Below, piece after piece: positions 1-6,386 of a stretch of 7,097 nucleotides of DNA. How positions within the stretch are numbered: the first letter of the stretch is position 1; every line of letters begins with the position of its first letter. Source of the DNA: Gammaproteobacteria bacterium (GTDB taxonomy: Bacteria; Pseudomonadota; Gammaproteobacteria; UWMA-0217). The DNA lies in the NCBI GenBank assembly GCA_011330835.1, contig DRPO01000648.1:1-7097 (forward strand), in the 5' to 3' direction. The position numbers and the translations under genes were made by a program. The notes below the pieces were generated by a model, which had not been told where the DNA came from, ran no database searches, and saw only the letters and a program-made list of their open reading frames with translations.

Positions 1-157
1 ACTCGACAACGGAACGTCCCTTGACGTTGTGGGCCGCCTTGATGTCCTTGTAGGCCTGTTCGGCGTTGACCGCGGGAAGCGTTGCCGCGATCGCGACGGC
101 GAGTACGCCAAGCGCGGATTTCTTTAGCGGGGTTCGGGTAAGTTTGGGGTGTTGCAT
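1..157 (-). CDS. Partial exported protein, unidentified (N-terminus only)
   Basis: This is the beginning of a - strand gene that leaves the window at its left edge; 52 codons are visible. The ATG (155-157) follows a strong ribosome binding site, GGAGG at 166-170 on the - strand, with an 8-base gap. The protein begins MQHPKLTRTPLKKSALG. Basic residues lead into a hydrophobic stretch (about residues 15-30) ending in a VNA cleavage site near residue 32, a typical Sec signal peptide. The mature part starts EQAYKDIKAAHNVKG; no cysteine or haem motif is visible in what remains. It lies 59 bases downstream of the DUF3365 haem gene on the same strand and is probably cotranscribed with it, so it may be a periplasmic redox partner. 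The family cannot be named from this fragment. The gene call is firm because of the ribosome site and signal peptide; the function is unknown. Confidence 0.75.
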   Translation of the reverse strand, partial: MQHPKLTRTPLKKSALGVLAVAIAATLPAVNAEQAYKDIKAAHNVKGRSVVE

Positions 158-216
158 GTTATTAACCTCCAGTCGGGTCTGAGGAACAGGGTTTGTCGTT
201 TGCGGTTTCAGGGTCA

Positions 217-807
217 TCATTCCAGCGGCAGACTCAGTGAAAACGCGCCGCGTAAATCGTTTTCGGTAAAACCGGTCGCCTGATCGAAGGGATACAGGCT
301 GTCCAGCTGTTTTTGCACTTTGGGGTCTATGGTTTCGCCATGACATTTGAGGCAGATACGAATGGTCGGTATCGCCTTCATGTAGCGGAATACCCTTCCG
401 CCATTCTTGCCGGGAACGACCTCGCTGTATTCCATGGCTTCCTCGGGCGCGTCGGCCTTGTTGAGCGCTTCGAAGCGCTCCAGTACGGTGGTTTCCCACT
501 TGTCGGGCGCGTCTTCCAGGTTGCGAACCTTCAGGCTGGCGCGGCGCACCTCCCAGTGGCTTGTGTTGGACAGATCCTTGGCGATATCCGGCGCCTTGAG
601 GTGGCAGGTTTCGATCGCGGTAACGGGGCCGCCTTTTTTCAGAGCGGCTTTCAATTCCTTTTTCAGGTTGGACGCGAAGGTCCGAACCAGTTGTCTGGCT
701 TCCGCGAGATGCGAGGCATCCGGCGCAACCTCCAAAGCCGCGCCGAGACCTGTCCACGCGAGCGTGGATAGGGCAAGGACGCCTGAAAGCAATAAACGCA
801 TACGCAA
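217..807 (-). CDS. Exported Tll0287-like (DUF3365) c-type haem protein
   Basis: A 196-residue protein with a signal peptide (about residues 1-24, ending near LGAAL) and one haem c attachment site, CLKCH at 152-156, followed by GE. The region from about 60 to 195 carries the landmarks of the Tll0287-like/DUF3365 domain: AIETCHLKAPDIA (Cys68), RRASLKVRNLEDAPDKWE and the late CXXCHG. In the cyanobacterial Tll0287 structure, as I recall it, the haem iron is held by a Cys and a His and the fold is PAS-like; Cys68 would be the matching Cys here. The family is thought to be sensory or redox related, with no settled role. A TTG start at 807 is preferred over the ATG at 801 because GGCGGAG on the - strand lies 8 bases before the TTG. 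Two in-frame TGA codons in tandem (219-214) end it. It is divergent from napF and shares its control region. Confidence 0.85.
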   Translation of the reverse strand: MRMRLLLSGVLALSTLAWTGLGAALEVAPDASHLAEARQLVRTFASNLKKELKAALKKGGPVTAIETCHLKAPDIAKDLSNTSHWEVRRASLKVRNLEDAPDKWETTVLERFEALNKADAPEEAMEYSEVVPGKNGGRVFRYMKAIPTIRICLKCHGETIDPKVQKQLDSLYPFDQATGFTENDLRGAFSLSLPLE

Positions 808-815
808 AAGTAGTA

Positions 816-822
816 CTCCGCC
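816..822 (-). promoter_or_regulatory. Ribosome binding site favouring a TTG start for the DUF3365 gene
   Basis: GGCGGAG on the - strand ends 8 bases before the TTG at 807-805 and 14 bases before the in-frame ATG at 801-799. The spacing supports the TTG as the start. The alternative would remove only two residues and leaves the signal peptide intact. Confidence 0.5.
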
Positions 823-871
823 TGGTAATTCACGATGTTGTCAGCGTCTCACGCGTCTCTCGTTAGGCGCC

Positions 872-885
872 TTGACTTGTGTCAA
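872..885. promoter_or_regulatory. FNR/DNR-type operator, distal box (TTGAC-N4-GTCAA)
   Basis: TTGACTTGTGTCAA is a perfect 5+5 inverted repeat with a 4-base spacer. This is the architecture of the FNR consensus TTGAT-N4-ATCAA, with the fifth base of each arm changed to the C/G seen in many FNR, ANR and DNR/NNR sites. It is centred at 878.5, about 71 bases from the DUF3365 start and about 119 from the napF start. Its position in a divergent intergenic region means it could serve either gene. I found no good -10 hexamer at the class II distance for the - strand gene. The regulator itself (oxygen-sensing FNR or NO-sensing DNR) is not visible in the window. Confidence 0.6.
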
Positions 886-915
886 ATCGGATGTTTGCGC
901 GAGTACTCCCTTTGA

Positions 916-929
916 TTGACCTGGATCAA
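916..929. promoter_or_regulatory. FNR/DNR-type operator, napF-proximal box (TTGAC-N4-ATCAA)
   Basis: TTGACCTGGATCAA matches the FNR consensus TTGAT-N4-ATCAA with one change and is the reverse complement form of TTGAT-N4-GTCAA, a common DNR/NNR-type site. The dyad extends to GATTGA/TCAATC (914-931). Its centre at 922.5 predicts a class II (-41.5) transcription start near 964 and a -10 hexamer at 952-957, where TAGGCT is found. It is therefore the best candidate for the main anaerobic activator site of the nap operon. NapF begins 69 bases after the box. Confidence 0.7.
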
Positions 930-951
930 TCCGGGTCTGATTCTTTGGTGG

Positions 952-957
952 TAGGCT
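952..957 (+). promoter_or_regulatory. Candidate -10 element of the nap operon promoter
   Basis: TAGGCT lies exactly where a class II FNR-dependent promoter would place its -10 hexamer relative to the operator centred at 922.5. It matches TATAAT at three positions, including the important TA at the start and the final T. Activator-dependent promoters often have weak hexamers. TATGTA at 967-972 is an alternative but gives an operator distance of about -56, which is less usual. The predicted start near 964 gives a 5' leader of about 34 bases. Confidence 0.35.
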
Positions 958-997
958 TGTCCACGCTATGTAACTCCGACGAGGTTTTATTCGACTC

Positions 998-1516
998 ATG
1001 ACGCCGGATCCGCACCGCAGGGCGTTTCTGAGAGGAAGAAGCTCTCGCGCCGAAGAATCCGCGCTGCGTCCGCCGTGGGCGTTGCCGGATTCGTTTATCG
1101 ACCGGTGTACGCGTTGCGACGAATGCATCGGCGCTTGTCCCGAGCGAATTATCGGTCGTGGCGATGGCGGCTTTCCGGAGGTCCGTTTCAGTCGAGGAGA
1201 ATGCACATTCTGTGGACGATGCGCGGAGGCTTGCGGCGAGGATGTTTTTCAGTCCGAGCCGCGCGAGATCGAATCCGCCTGGGCGTTGTCTGTTGTGATC
1301 AATTCTTCGTCCTGCCTTTCCATGAATGGCGTTGTCTGCCGCATTTGTGGAGACCGGTGTGAAACCGAGGCGATCCGCTTCAGGTTGAAAACGGGGGCGG
1401 TGTCGATTCCCGAGATCGACGACGCGCTGTGCACCGGTTGCGGAGCCTGTCAATTCGGTTGTCCCGTCGATGCGGTGACGATCCGCTACCAGGCAGCCGG
1501 GGCGCGGGCCGCGTGA
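998..1516 (+). CDS. napF: NapF, cytoplasmic polyferredoxin of periplasmic nitrate reductase maturation
   Basis: 172 residues with four cysteine groups, each suited to one [4Fe-4S] cluster: C37/40/43/47, C69/72/75/79, C106/114/117/121 and C145/148/151/155. The irregular third group, C-x7-C-x2-C-x3-C, is characteristic of NapF, as is the N-terminal RRAFLRG followed by RPPW. No signal peptide or membrane segment is seen, which fits a cytoplasmic protein. In the family NapF interacts with NapA and is thought to help load or activate its iron-sulfur cluster before export. The length agrees with E. coli NapF (164 residues). It is the first gene of the operon, preceded by two FNR-type boxes. The ribosome site is weak: GAGG at 981-984, 13 bases before the ATG, with no better ATG, GTG or TTG close by. 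A 133-base spacer separates it from napD. Confidence 0.93.
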   Translation: MTPDPHRRAFLRGRSSRAEESALRPPWALPDSFIDRCTRCDECIGACPERIIGRGDGGFPEVRFSRGECTFCGRCAEACGEDVFQSEPREIESAWALSVVINSSSCLSMNGVVCRICGDRCETEAIRFRLKTGAVSIPEIDDALCTGCGACQFGCPVDAVTIRYQAAGARAA

Positions 1517-1523
1517 AGCGCCG

Positions 1524-1614
1524 TCCCGCTAGCCCGGGCGTTGTTACAAGCATGAATGCGCCGCCGGCCTTGCCCGTGAAGCGGGCTGGCTCGACAGGCG
1601 GGAGTTTTGTTTTT
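1524..1614 (+). terminator. Possible weak terminator or attenuator-like element between napF and napD
   Basis: TCCCGC at 1524-1529 can pair with GCGGGA at 1598-1603, enclosing the smaller hairpin at 1567-1590. A T-rich tract, TTTTGTTTTT (1605-1614), follows one base later. A GC stem against a T-tract resembles an intrinsic terminator. However, the closing stem has only six pairs and a 68-base loop, and complete termination would silence the rest of the operon. Partial read-through control or chance are both possible. Confidence 0.2.
1567..1590 (+). other. Hairpin in the napF-napD spacer
   Basis: GCCCG at 1572-1576 pairs with CGGGC at 1582-1586 around the loop TGAAG. GCC (1567-1569) pairs with GGC (1588-1590) across a small internal loop of TT opposite T. 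The spacer 1517-1649 holds no recognised gene, and this is its clearest secondary structure. It could stabilise or mark processing of the nap mRNA ahead of napD. No function is shown by the sequence alone. Confidence 0.4.
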
Positions 1615-1649
1615 CAGCCGACGGTGATTGCGAGGAGAAAACCTGCCTC

Positions 1650-1934
1650 ATGAGTATTTGCAGCCTTGTCGTCTATGCGCGACCTGAAAAGTTGTCAACG
1701 GTTTCCGAGGCGTTGACGGCGATGGAAGGGGTGGAGATACACGCCAGCAGCGATCAGGGCAAGCTGGTGGTGAGTATCGATCATCCCCAGCGGCGCTATT
1801 GCAGCGACGCCATGATGACCATGAGCACGATGGATGGCGTGATCAATACCGCGCTGATCTACGAATATTTTGAAGAAGACGATTCTGAACGGCCCCTGGA
1901 TTCCGAGCCTACTCCAACGGAGGTGACCCCATGA
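1650..1934 (+). CDS. napD: NapD, chaperone for the NapA twin-arginine signal
   Basis: A 94-residue cytoplasmic protein of the NapD family. It has the N-terminal SICSLVVYARPEKL strand, the AMEGVEIHASSDQGKLVV segment and the later MDGVINTALIYEYFEEDD segment, giving the expected ferredoxin-like alpha-beta layout with an acidic tail. NapD binds the signal peptide of NapA and holds back export until the Mo-bis-MGD cofactor is loaded. The ATG is preceded by GAGGAG (1632-1637) at a rather long 12-base distance, and it overlaps the stop of an upstream 33-codon frame. The napD TGA overlaps the napA ATG (ATGA at 1931-1934), which suggests translational coupling of chaperone and client. The length is close to E. 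coli NapD (87 residues), with a short Pro/Glu-rich extension. Confidence 0.92.
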   Translation: MSICSLVVYARPEKLSTVSEALTAMEGVEIHASSDQGKLVVSIDHPQRRYCSDAMMTMSTMDGVINTALIYEYFEEDDSERPLDSEPTPTEVTP

Positions 1935-4537
1935 AGCTATCAAGACGTGAATTCATCAAGACACAGGCCGTTGCCGCGGCGGCGGCGACGGCGGGATTGA
2001 CCGTGCCGGGCGTGTCCGCGCTGGCCCAGGAAGGCCAGGACGACGCCGGCGTTCGCTGGGACAAGACCGCTTGCCGGTTTTGCGGGACAGGTTGCAGCGT
2101 GCTGGTCGGCGTAAAGGATGGCCGGGTGGTGGCTTCGCAGGGCGACCCCGACGCGCCGGTCAACAAGGGACTGAACTGCATCAAGGGTTATTTTCTGACC
2201 AAGATCATGTACGGCAAGGATCGCCTCACCAAGCCGCTGATGCGCAAGACCAATGGCAAGTTCGACAAGAACGGCGAATTTACCGAGGTGAGCTGGGACG
2301 AGGCCTTCAAGACGATGGCCGAAAAATTCGTCAAGGCGCGCAAGGAAAAGGGACCGAAAGGAATCGGCATGTTCGGCTCCGGCCAATGGACCCTGTGGGA
2401 AGGCTACGCCGGACAGAAGCTGATCAAGGCCGGCTTCCGCTCCAACAGCCTCGAACCCAACGCCCGTCACTGCATGGCCTCCGCCGTGGGCGCGTTCATG
2501 CGGACCTTTGGCATCGACGAGCCGATGGGTTGTTACGATGACATGGAGCACGCCGACGGGTTTGTCCTGTGGGGCTCCAACATGGCGGAGATGCACCCGA
2601 TTCTCTGGTCGCGGATTACCGACACCCGTCTGACCAAGCCGGGTTGCGAGGTGCATGTCCTGTCCACCTTCAAGCATCGCAGCTTCGAGCTGGCGGACAA
2701 TCCGATTATCTTTCATCCGCAAACCGACCTGGCGATTGGCAACTTCATCGCCAATTACATTATCCAGAACAAGGCCTATAACAAGGAATTCATCGACGCG
2801 CACGTCAATTTCAACAAGACGCCCACCGATATCGGTTACGGTCTGCGCGCCAGTGATCCGCGCGAAAAGGCGGCCAAGAACCGGGCCAAGGGCAAGCTGA
2901 CCAAGATCAGTTTCGAGGAATACGCCAAGTCGGTCGAGCCCTATACCCTGGAAAAGGTCAGCGAGATGTCCGGGGTTCCCAAGGAGAACCTGCTGAAACT
3001 GGCCAAGCTGTACGCCGACCCCAACAAGAAGGTTTCGTCCTACTGGACCATGGGCTTCAACCAGCACACCCGGGGCGTATGGATGAACAGCCTCGTCTAC
3101 AACATCCACCTGTTGATGGGCAAGATATCCGAGCCGGGCAACGGCCCGTTCTCGCTGACGGGGCAGCCCTCCGCTTGCGGAACGGCTCGCGAGGTGGGTA
3201 CGTTCACGCACCGTTTGCCGGCGGACTATGTCACCAAGAAAGATTCCCACTGCAAGTTTGCCGAGAAAATCTGGAAACTTCCCGAAGGCACGATCCCGCG
3301 CGCCAACGGCAAGATGGACAACAAGGATCAGAGCGACATTTCCGGCAAGCCGATGGGCAAGACGCTGATCCACGCGGTCGCGATGCACCGCGCGCTGCAC
3401 GATGGCAAGATGAATTGCTTCTGGGTTATGTGCAACAACAACCTGCAGGCGGCCGCCAATTTCTATGGAGAATCCTGGCCAGGCTGGAGAAATCCGGACA
3501 ACTTTATCGTGGTTTCCGATCCGTATCCCACGGTCTCCGCGATGGGAGCCGACCTGATTCTGCCGACCGCGATGTGGGCGGAGAAAGAGGGCGCCTATGG
3601 CAACTCCGAGCGCCGCACCCAGTTCTGGCGTCAGCAGGTCAAGGCCCCGGGCGACGCCAAATCCGATCTCTGGCAGATCATCGAATTCTCGAAATACGTC
3701 AAGGTATCCGATGTCTGGCCGGAAGATCTGATCGCCAAGAAGCCGGAATACAAGGACAAGACGCTGTACGACGTGCTGTACGCCAACGGCCAGGTGGACA
3801 AGTTCCCGAAAGTGCAGGTCACCGACGAGCGCGGCAACAAGTACGACAACGACGAGGCCGAACATTTCGGTTTCTACGTGCAAAAGGGACTGTTCGAGGA
3901 ATATCGCCGCTTCCAGCATGAAGGCAAGAAGAAAGGCCACGAAATGGCGCCCTACGACGCCTACCACAAGGCGCGCGGCATTCGCTGGCCGGTCATCAAC
4001 GGCAAGGAGACATTGTGGCGTTATCGCGAAGGCTACGATCCACACGTCAAGGAGTTCAATCCCAACGTCAAGAAAGGCGATGTGTATTTCTACGGCAAGA
4101 AGGACGGCAAGGCGAATATCATCACCGCGCCTTACGAGCCGGCCGCCGAGCCGCCCGATGACGAGTTCGATCTGTGGCTGTGCACGGGCCGCGTCCTGGA
4201 GCACTGGCATTCCGGCTCGATGACCCGGCGCGTGCCCGAGCTGTATCGCGCGGTGCCCGACGCGCTGATCTACATGAATCCGAAAGACGCCCGCAAGCGC
4301 AAGCTGCGCGACGGCTCCACGGTATTCGTCAAGACGCGTCGCGGCAAGGTGCTGACCCGGGTGTCCACTCGCGGTCGGAACCGTCCGCCCGAGGGGCTGG
4401 TGTTCTTCCCCTGGTTCGACGCCGGGCGTCTGGTCAACAAGCTGACGCTCGACCAGACCGATCCGCTGTCCAAGGAAACGGACTACAAGAAATGCGCCTG
4501 CAAGGTCGTCAAGGCCAAGGCGAAAAAGAAGGCGTAA
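1931..4537 (+). CDS. napA: NapA, catalytic subunit of periplasmic nitrate reductase
   Basis: 868 residues. NapA reduces nitrate to nitrite in the periplasm, using a Mo-bis-MGD cofactor and one [4Fe-4S] cluster. The twin-arginine signal is SRREFIK (4-10), followed by an alanine-rich stretch and a likely cleavage after ALA at residue 32. Cluster ligands are C48, C51, C55 and C83; K85 in CIKGYF is the conserved lysine between cluster and pterin. C181 in ARHCMASAVG is the expected molybdenum ligand, which marks a nitrate reductase rather than a selenocysteine formate dehydrogenase. The C-terminal molybdopterin-binding domain includes GRVLEHWHSGSMTRR and FFPWFDAGRLVNKLTLD. It is about 40 residues longer than E. 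coli NapA (828) and ends in a lysine-rich tail, KAKAKKKA. The ATG has GGAGG at 1919-1923 and overlaps the napD stop. The gene is intact. Confidence 0.98.
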   Translation: MKLSRREFIKTQAVAAAAATAGLTVPGVSALAQEGQDDAGVRWDKTACRFCGTGCSVLVGVKDGRVVASQGDPDAPVNKGLNCIKGYFLTKIMYGKDRLTKPLMRKTNGKFDKNGEFTEVSWDEAFKTMAEKFVKARKEKGPKGIGMFGSGQWTLWEGYAGQKLIKAGFRSNSLEPNARHCMASAVGAFMRTFGIDEPMGCYDDMEHADGFVLWGSNMAEMHPILWSRITDTRLTKPGCEVHVLSTFKHRSFELADNPIIFHPQTDLAIGNFIANYIIQNKAYNKEFIDAHVNFNKTPTDIGYGLRASDPREKAAKNRAKGKLTKISFEEYAKSVEPYTLEKVSEMSGVPKENLLKLAKLYADPNKKVSSYWTMGFNQHTRGVWMNSLVYNIHLLMGKISEPGNGPFSLTGQPSACGTAREVGTFTHRLPADYVTKKDSHCKFAEKIWKLPEGTIPRANGKMDNKDQSDISGKPMGKTLIHAVAMHRALHDGKMNCFWVMCNNNLQAAANFYGESWPGWRNPDNFIVVSDPYPTVSAMGADLILPTAMWAEKEGAYGNSERRTQFWRQQVKAPGDAKSDLWQIIEFSKYVKVSDVWPEDLIAKKPEYKDKTLYDVLYANGQVDKFPKVQVTDERGNKYDNDEAEHFGFYVQKGLFEEYRRFQHEGKKKGHEMAPYDAYHKARGIRWPVINGKETLWRYREGYDPHVKEFNPNVKKGDVYFYGKKDGKANIITAPYEPAAEPPDDEFDLWLCTGRVLEHWHSGSMTRRVPELYRAVPDALIYMNPKDARKRKLRDGSTVFVKTRRGKVLTRVSTRGRNRPPEGLVFFPWFDAGRLVNKLTLDQTDPLSKETDYKKCACKVVKAKAKKKA

Positions 4538-4552
4538 CCCTGGAGCAGGCTG

Positions 4553-5452
4553 ATGACCGGGCATTCCGCGAAAAGGGCCGCTTCCGGAGTCAATCCGGGG
4601 CGCCGCAAGTTTCTGGTCGATACGATCAAGACGGCTTGTGGCGTCGGCCTGCTGGGGCTCGGCGTCGGCCTGTACGCCAGACCGGCCAGCGCGCTCCCGG
4701 CGATGGTTATCCGTCCGCCGGGGGCGTTGCCGGAGAAGGATTTTCTCTCGGCCTGCACGCGCTGCGGGTTGTGCGTCAGGGATTGCCCCTATGACATTCT
4801 CAAGCTCGCGGAGCTGGGGGAGCCCGCCCCGACCGGGACGCCCTATTTCACGGCGCGCACGGGTCCCTGCCGGATGTGCGAGGATATCCCCTGTGTTCCC
4901 GCCTGTCCCACCGGCGCTCTGGATCATTCCCTGACCAATATCAACAAGGCTGAAATGGGGCTGGCGGTGCTGGTGGATCATGAGGCCTGCATCGCTTTCC
5001 AGGGGCTGCGCTGCGAGGTGTGTTTCAACATCTGCCCGGTTCGCGGCAAGGCGATCACGCTGGAATATCGGCACAACAAGCGCAGCGGCAAGCACGCCAT
5101 GTTCATTCCGGTGGTGCATTCGAACGCCTGCACCGGCTGCGGCATGTGCGAGCAGGCCTGTATTCTCGACGAGGCGGCGATCAAGGTGTTCCCGAAACAC
5201 CTGGCCAAGGGACAATTGGGCAAGCATTATCGGCTTGGCTGGGAACAAAAGAAAAAAGCGGGTCACAGCCTGGTGACCCCGGATGTCGAGCATCACTACA
5301 ACATGCCCGAGGGCGTTCGTTATGATCTTCAGGGCGAGGGATTGATCATCGAAAAAGGCGGTCCCGCCGCCGCGCCGCAAGGCGGCGACAAGGGGCCCTT
5401 TTCCACCAATCCGCTGGACACGCTCAAGCGCGGCATTCAGGAGGCGGAGTAG
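4553..5452 (+). CDS. napG: NapG, periplasmic ferredoxin-like quinol dehydrogenase subunit
   Basis: 299 residues with a twin-arginine motif, GRRKFLVD (16-23), and a hydrophobic stretch near 28-42, so it is exported folded. Four [4Fe-4S] cysteine sets are visible: C68/71/74/78, C106/109/114/118, C146/154/157/161 and C193/196/199/203. With the membrane protein NapH it passes electrons from quinol towards the Nap enzyme, a route described for E. coli ubiquinol. The family landmark HLAKGQLGKHYRLGW occurs at about 216-230. E. coli NapG (231 residues) ends soon after that point; this protein continues for almost 70 residues with no cysteine, a feature that may reflect a lineage variant. The ribosome site GGAG (4542-4545) is 7 bases from the ATG, and the gene starts 15 bases after napA. 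Confidence 0.95.
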   Translation: MTGHSAKRAASGVNPGRRKFLVDTIKTACGVGLLGLGVGLYARPASALPAMVIRPPGALPEKDFLSACTRCGLCVRDCPYDILKLAELGEPAPTGTPYFTARTGPCRMCEDIPCVPACPTGALDHSLTNINKAEMGLAVLVDHEACIAFQGLRCEVCFNICPVRGKAITLEYRHNKRSGKHAMFIPVVHSNACTGCGMCEQACILDEAAIKVFPKHLAKGQLGKHYRLGWEQKKKAGHSLVTPDVEHHYNMPEGVRYDLQGEGLIIEKGGPAAAPQGGDKGPFSTNPLDTLKRGIQEAE

Positions 5453-6349
5453 ATGGCGCGCGATATCCGCATTGGCGCCGAAGCCGTCGAAACCAAGGGC
5501 TGGTGGCTGGCGCATAAATGGCTGCTGTTGCGGCGGCTGAGCCAGATTTCGGTGCTTGGCCTGTTCCTGCTGGGGCCGCTTGCCGGCGTCTGGATCATCA
5601 AGGGCAATCTGTCGTCGAGCCGCCTGCTGGATACCGTGCCCATGACCGACCCGATGGTGTTCCTGCAAGTGCTCGCGTCCGGTTATGTGTCGATGGAAAC
5701 CACGGCCATTGTTGGCGCCGCGATCGTTTTTCTCTTTTATTTCATCGTCGGGGGGCGTGTGTACTGCTCCTGGGTCTGCCCGGTCAATATCGTCACCGAT
5801 TTTGCGTTCTGGCTGCGCGAAAGATTCAATATTCGCTCGACCAGCCACATCCATCGCAACACGCGGTACTGGATGCTCGCCATGGTTCTGGCGTTGGCTT
5901 TCGCCACCGGTACGATGGCCTATGAACTGGTGAATCCCGTCTCGATGCTGCATCGCGGACTGATTTTCGGCATGGGGATGGGGTCGTTTATCGTGCTGGC
6001 CGTTTTTCTGTTCGATCTTTTTGTCTCACGGCGGGGTTGGTGCGGTCATGTATGTCCCATGGGCGCCCTTTACGGAATGATCGGCGCCAAGAGTCCGGTT
6101 CGCGTGCGCGCCGACGCCCGAGACCGTTGTGATGATTGCAAGGAATGCTATCTGGTGTGTCCCGAACCCCAGGTGATCAACCCCGCGTTGAAGGGCGCGT
6201 CCAAGGGCCTGAGCCCGGTTATTCTGTCGGGCGCCTGCACCAACTGCGGACGGTGCATCGATATTTGCGCGGAAGATGTTTTCAGTTTCGGGTTGCGTTA
6301 CCAGAATGAAGCGAAACAATCGCTCGTAGGTCGTCATGAAAGCGCCTGA
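5453..6349 (+). CDS. napH: NapH, membrane iron-sulfur quinol dehydrogenase subunit
   Basis: 298 residues. Four membrane helices are visible at about 30-50, 86-104, 139-158 and 172-192. Two CX3CP motifs, CSWVCP (C105, C109) and CGHVCP (C197, C201), sit at the ends of helices 2 and 4, as in the NapH/NosR-like membrane ferredoxin group. The cytoplasmic C-terminal part has two [4Fe-4S] sets: C226/229/232/236 and C262/265/268/272. NapH is the membrane partner of NapG and takes electrons from quinol. The ATG directly abuts the napG stop (TAGATG), with AGGAGG at 5439-5444 inside the end of napG, so the two are translated together. The length is close to E. coli NapH (287). Confidence 0.96.
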   Translation: MARDIRIGAEAVETKGWWLAHKWLLLRRLSQISVLGLFLLGPLAGVWIIKGNLSSSRLLDTVPMTDPMVFLQVLASGYVSMETTAIVGAAIVFLFYFIVGGRVYCSWVCPVNIVTDFAFWLRERFNIRSTSHIHRNTRYWMLAMVLALAFATGTMAYELVNPVSMLHRGLIFGMGMGSFIVLAVFLFDLFVSRRGWCGHVCPMGALYGMIGAKSPVRVRADARDRCDDCKECYLVCPEPQVINPALKGASKGLSPVILSGACTNCGRCIDICAEDVFSFGLRYQNEAKQSLVGRHESA

Positions 6350-6376
6350 TTATCCTGTTTATTTATCCATCTGAAT

Positions 6377-6381
6377 GGAGG
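6377..6381 (+). promoter_or_regulatory. Ribosome binding site that decides the napB start
   Basis: GGAGG lies 5 bases before the ATG at 6387. An in-frame ATG at 6375 overlaps this ribosome site and has no good site of its own, and its use would put MEVA ahead of the signal peptide. The ATG at 6387 is therefore the better start. Confidence 0.8.
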
Positions 6382-6386
6382 TTGCC

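Noticed and set aside
880..885. TTGACA on the - strand as a -35 element for the DUF3365 gene
   Set aside because: The hexamer is exact but is part of the FNR-type dyad, and no acceptable -10 hexamer lies 16-18 bases downstream; the nearest, TAACGA, is at 14.
902..910. TACTCCC next to the proximal FNR box as a NarL/NarP heptamer
   Set aside because: It matches TACYYMT at six of seven positions but is a single copy with no paired heptamer at a suitable distance; the similar TACTCC at 814-819 overlaps the ribosome site of the DUF3365 gene. Too weak to annotate.
313..919. Open frames on the + strand over the DUF3365 gene
   Set aside because: The - strand frame has a signal peptide, the CXXCH site and DUF3365 landmarks; the + strand frames have none and lack ribosome sites.
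926..1453. Open frames on the - strand over napF and the control region (also 841-1206)
   Set aside because: They run across the FNR-type boxes and oppose NapF, whose 16 cysteines fix the coding frame. No family features are visible in their translations.
1940..5953. A 1337-codon open frame on the - strand, opposite napA, napG and napH
   Set aside because: It is antisense to three unmistakable conserved genes. Its translation is rich in His, Arg, Gly, Leu and Ala in the pattern expected when GC-rich codons are read backwards, and it shows no domain or ribosome site I can recognise. It results from codon bias.
6375..6386. Upstream ATG of napB (adding MEVA)
   Set aside because: The ATG overlaps the GGAGG that serves the ATG at 6387; starting at 6387 gives a normal signal peptide.
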